DNA of 64,000 nt, taken from Flammeovirgaceae bacterium UBA1842. Lineage in GTDB: Bacteria > Bacteroidota > Bacteroidia > Cytophagales > Cyclobacteriaceae. The stretch covers positions 57,398 through 121,397 of the forward strand of contig DDIU01000021.1 of assembly GCA_002338655.1 (NCBI GenBank). The letters are read 5' to 3'. The notes below the pieces were generated by a model. It saw only the letters and a program-made list of their open reading frames with translations, ran no database searches and was not told where the DNA came from. The translations under genes and the position numbers were made by a program. Of this stretch, positions 63,301 to 64,000 are shown piece after piece (the first letter of the stretch is position 1; each line of letters opens with the position of its first letter).

Positions 63301-63403
63301 CATTGTCAATCAATGATTCTACGTGTCGGTAAAACTCCATTCTATCCTGCCCATAAACGGCAGTTGACAAAACTATAAGGAATAAAACTATTGAATTTTT
63401 CAA
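60380..63403 (-). CDS. Exported TPR-CHAT protein
   Basis: A 1007-residue protein. The signal peptide (residues 1-18, ending VYGQ) is followed by tetratricopeptide repeats over about residues 30-470 (for example GKYPKAERIFLQCKENLI), a helical linker, and a CHAT peptidase-like domain from about residue 700. The catalytic His849 (HIATHGYF) and Cys921 (LSACETGLG) are both intact. CHAT domains are caspase-related. The signal peptide places it in the periplasm or beyond, unlike cytoplasmic CHAT effectors. Start codon TTG at 63403, required by the signal peptide. No gasdermin-like or toxin gene is adjacent. Confidence 0.85.
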   Translation of the reverse strand: MKNSIVLFLIVLSTAVYGQDRMEFYRHVESLIDNDQLEEIVELEPQVKANTTLVDTLSSDIFSLYGETYLGLGEYERSKDYFKKAQNISEQLIPLESKGYSNVLYNLTMVYLELGLFKESKNTADKLLAVDLKLYGNKSNEYFESVLYYKDILVEQGQYKEALVLLNSQGKKISDDEFSQAELQASKGDVLSFLGNYDQSKELFESASVTFGEMLDTLGFIRTQSNLGLNYINQGKYPKAERIFLQCKENLISVNNTEGLIDIVNNNLGLAAMALGRSVEAIKIYKQLLSSDSTIYGIEHPNYLTSLLNLGTAYDDAKDFAKAESTFTKALSICPKIYGENSEVEGTILNNLANVYRNQGKLDLAIQTFDKAKVLFVKTVGKKSDLYATVIFNTGKTLLLKRSDKAEGQFLEALKLRKSILGTSHPKYAEVTNYLAVYYWQKGDIKKSRKYFEETFENFFEQIRLFFPSLSEEEKTKFYLEKLKPAFEQFNSLAELAIATDPTIAIQLYNYQLRTKGIIMVATERLRKNIYNSKDSSLIKDYETWKTTKERLSKLYSNNDPRQELVDSLDNYANKIEKSLVSRSSQFAKIYSSEIPNWEQVKEALKEDESAVEIIRYRVADPNLGGAFTNTIHYLALVIDKKSEYPRVVLLTRGNLMEGRYLNNYRNSIRYQISDKFTYEELWKPLEDQFKGYKKVFISPDGVYNQINMSTLINPETNEYLIKEMEIQEVTSTRDLLTKSKTSKTSSSKYLFGFPTYTTVKKVQTEDVKVRGLRGVDFSETRGLRGGLLRYMRSGEGISELPGTKTEVEEISNIFKIAGQRVTTLTNSEASESEIKSVSDPGILHIATHGYFLENPPAPDFGESNRYYQNPLLRAGIILAGAEDFLLTGTNSIDNEDGILTAYEAMNMDLNGTELVVLSACETGLGEVSNGEGVYGLQRAFKIAGARYIVMSMWNVDDDATQRLMTLFYENLSIGKDKYDAFRSAQIMLMDEYKTPFYWGAFKIVGD

Positions 63404-63576
63404 GGCCAGTTTGGTTTGATTTCCATAAAAATTATTTTAAATCAATTGTTAAAAATAATCAATTAATAGCATATTTATTATATAATCCTACGAAATCAAA
63501 TAGTGTAACCAATCAGCACTAAAATGATTGGGATTAATGTAGAATGAAGCTAAAAAACCGATAATGATTCTTTGGA

Positions 63577-63650
63577 GAGGCAGCTTGGCAGTGATTCGAA
63601 CCTGCGGCCCTCCCGACCTAAGTCGGGATACGCTAACCGGACTGCCTAAC
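63577..63650 (-). pseudogene. tRNA-Pro-like remnant
   Basis: On the minus strand the D-arm (CAGTCCGGTTAGCGTA) and T-arm (GCAGGTTCGAATC) are near-identical to the tRNA-Pro at 63932. The anticodon arm is instead a palindrome (TCCCG ACTTAGGT CGGGA) with an 8-nt loop, the T-stem has a bulged A, and the acceptor halves no longer pair. So it cannot fold as a proper tRNA. It overlaps the last codons and stop of the GIY-YIG gene. Confidence 0.7.
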
Positions 63651-63890
63651 AATCCATTCCAATACTTTCGAAGGGCTTTTCCAGCTTTTTAATTTACGCT
63701 CCAATAAAACAGCCTCTGTTCTCGATTTGAATTCTTTACAATGAAGTAAATCATATGGTATCCCTGCTTTAGTGCTTTTTGACTGACCAGAATTATGGCG
63801 ATGAAGACGGTCTTCTAGATTATTGGTCTGACCAATATATAATCTGCCAGTCTTCTCTGATCGAAGGATATAAGTGTAATAAGTTGGCAT
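63633..63890 (-). CDS. GIY-YIG nuclease domain protein
   Basis: The 85-residue single-domain protein has YYTYILRS and RLYIGQTNNLEDRLHRHNSG (GIY-YIG core with catalytic Tyr, Arg and His) and the metal-binding Glu in TEAVLLERKLKSW. Small stand-alone proteins of this type (UPF0213-like) are abundant in Bacteroidota, often beside tRNA genes. Its terminal codons (VRQSG and stop) are encoded by the 5' part of the tRNA remnant. ATG start at 63890. It may be a selfish or repair-associated nuclease. Confidence 0.85.
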   Translation of the reverse strand: MPTYYTYILRSEKTGRLYIGQTNNLEDRLHRHNSGQSKSTKAGIPYDLLHCKEFKSRTEAVLLERKLKSWKSPSKVLEWIVRQSG

Positions 63891-63898
63891 TGGTATAT

Positions 63899-63928
63899 AA
63901 AAAAAGGCCTCTTTTCAGAGGCCTTTTT
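63899..63928 (-). terminator. Terminator between tRNA-Pro and the GIY-YIG gene
   Basis: A perfect 12-bp stem (AAAAAGGCCTCT against AGAGGCCTTTTT, loop TTTC). Read on the minus strand the stem is followed by a run of seven T, matching intrinsic termination of the tRNA transcript. The GIY-YIG start at 63890 lies just beyond it, so that gene needs its own promoter or read-through. Confidence 0.85.
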
Positions 63929-63931
63929 GTG

Positions 63932-64000
63932 TCGGGGCGGCAGGATTCGAACCTGCGACCCCCTGGTCCCAAACCAGGTACGCTAACCGGACTGCGCTAC
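63932..64000 (-). tRNA. tRNA-Pro (anticodon TGG), cut by the window edge
   Basis: On the minus strand the D-arm, anticodon stem CCTGG/CCAGG with loop TTTGGGA (anticodon TGG), variable loop, T-arm GCAGG-TTCGAAT-CCTGC and 3' acceptor half CGCCCCG are intact. Discriminator A at 63932; CCA is not encoded. Only about 6 bases of the 5' acceptor strand are beyond the window. Confidence 0.93.

Noticed and set aside
60380..63403. CHAT-based antiphage defence system
   Set aside because: The protein has a signal peptide and no partner gene such as a gasdermin, Cas effector or nucleotide-sensor; the neighbouring genes are DUF4920, kdsC and the tRNA unit.
1..64000. CRISPR array, prophage or insertion sequence
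   Set aside because: I saw no regularly spaced direct repeats, phage structural genes or transposase in either strand.

Overview
The window looks like chromosomal DNA of a Bacteroidota member, most likely a Cytophagales-type marine or environmental lineage. The basis is low GC, the Bacteroidota promoter signature (TTTG near -33 and TAnnTTTG near -7) upstream of several genes, a MetH protein reduced to its homocysteine-binding module, DUF1573, MORN-repeat and LVIVD-repeat envelope proteins, and a secreted fibronectin-III protein with what looks like a type IX secretion (T9SS) C-terminal sorting domain. The assignment is by gene content only.

Positions 1-27140 are mostly housekeeping genes in short transcription units on both strands. 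They include a tightly overlapped unit of two LVIVD-repeat proteins, a beta-barrel-like protein and metH-N; convergent polyphosphate genes ppx and ppk1; gyrB; an exported leucine-rich-repeat protein; a CoA-binding protein with a COG2509-type flavoprotein; a 14-repeat MORN protein; divergent tryptophan 2,3-dioxygenase and glutaryl-CoA dehydrogenase; DUF1573; trpS; an hpd-pgm-DinB-like run; mtaB-bcp; a LolD-like ATPase; sucC; tRNA-Arg(TCG); and an outer-membrane barrel protein. Tryptophan, tyrosine and succinyl-CoA enzymes in this half point to amino-acid catabolism feeding the TCA cycle.

Positions 27146-59805 form one approximately 33-kb minus-strand surface-polysaccharide locus of Wzx/Wzy type with many overlapping stop/start codons. 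Reading in the direction of transcription, it begins with kdsC, a UDP-glucuronate-4-epimerase-like gene, kdsA, an export lipoprotein (Wza-like), a tyrosine autokinase (Wzc-like) and a Wzx flippase. It continues through five GT4 glycosyltransferases, three sulfotransferase-like genes, two methyltransferases, two hexapeptide acyltransferase-like genes, a polysaccharide deacetylase, an AsnB-type amidotransferase, a Wzy-like polymerase, an ATP-grasp enzyme, a HAD/PIG-L pair and a first phosphoglycosyl transferase. The distal end holds the FN3/T9SS protein and an aminodeoxysugar module (two DegT aminotransferases, a second phosphoglycosyl transferase, a FlaA1/CapD-type dehydratase). The likely product is a heavily decorated, probably sulfated, capsule or exopolysaccharide.

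Positions 59838-64000 hold a DUF4920 protein, a 34-bp perfect palindrome, a large exported TPR-CHAT protein, and a small tRNA-associated unit: a tRNA-Pro-like remnant, a GIY-YIG endonuclease gene running into it, a terminator, and a tRNA-Pro(TGG) cut by the window edge. Many start codons were revised; several genes appear to start with TTG.
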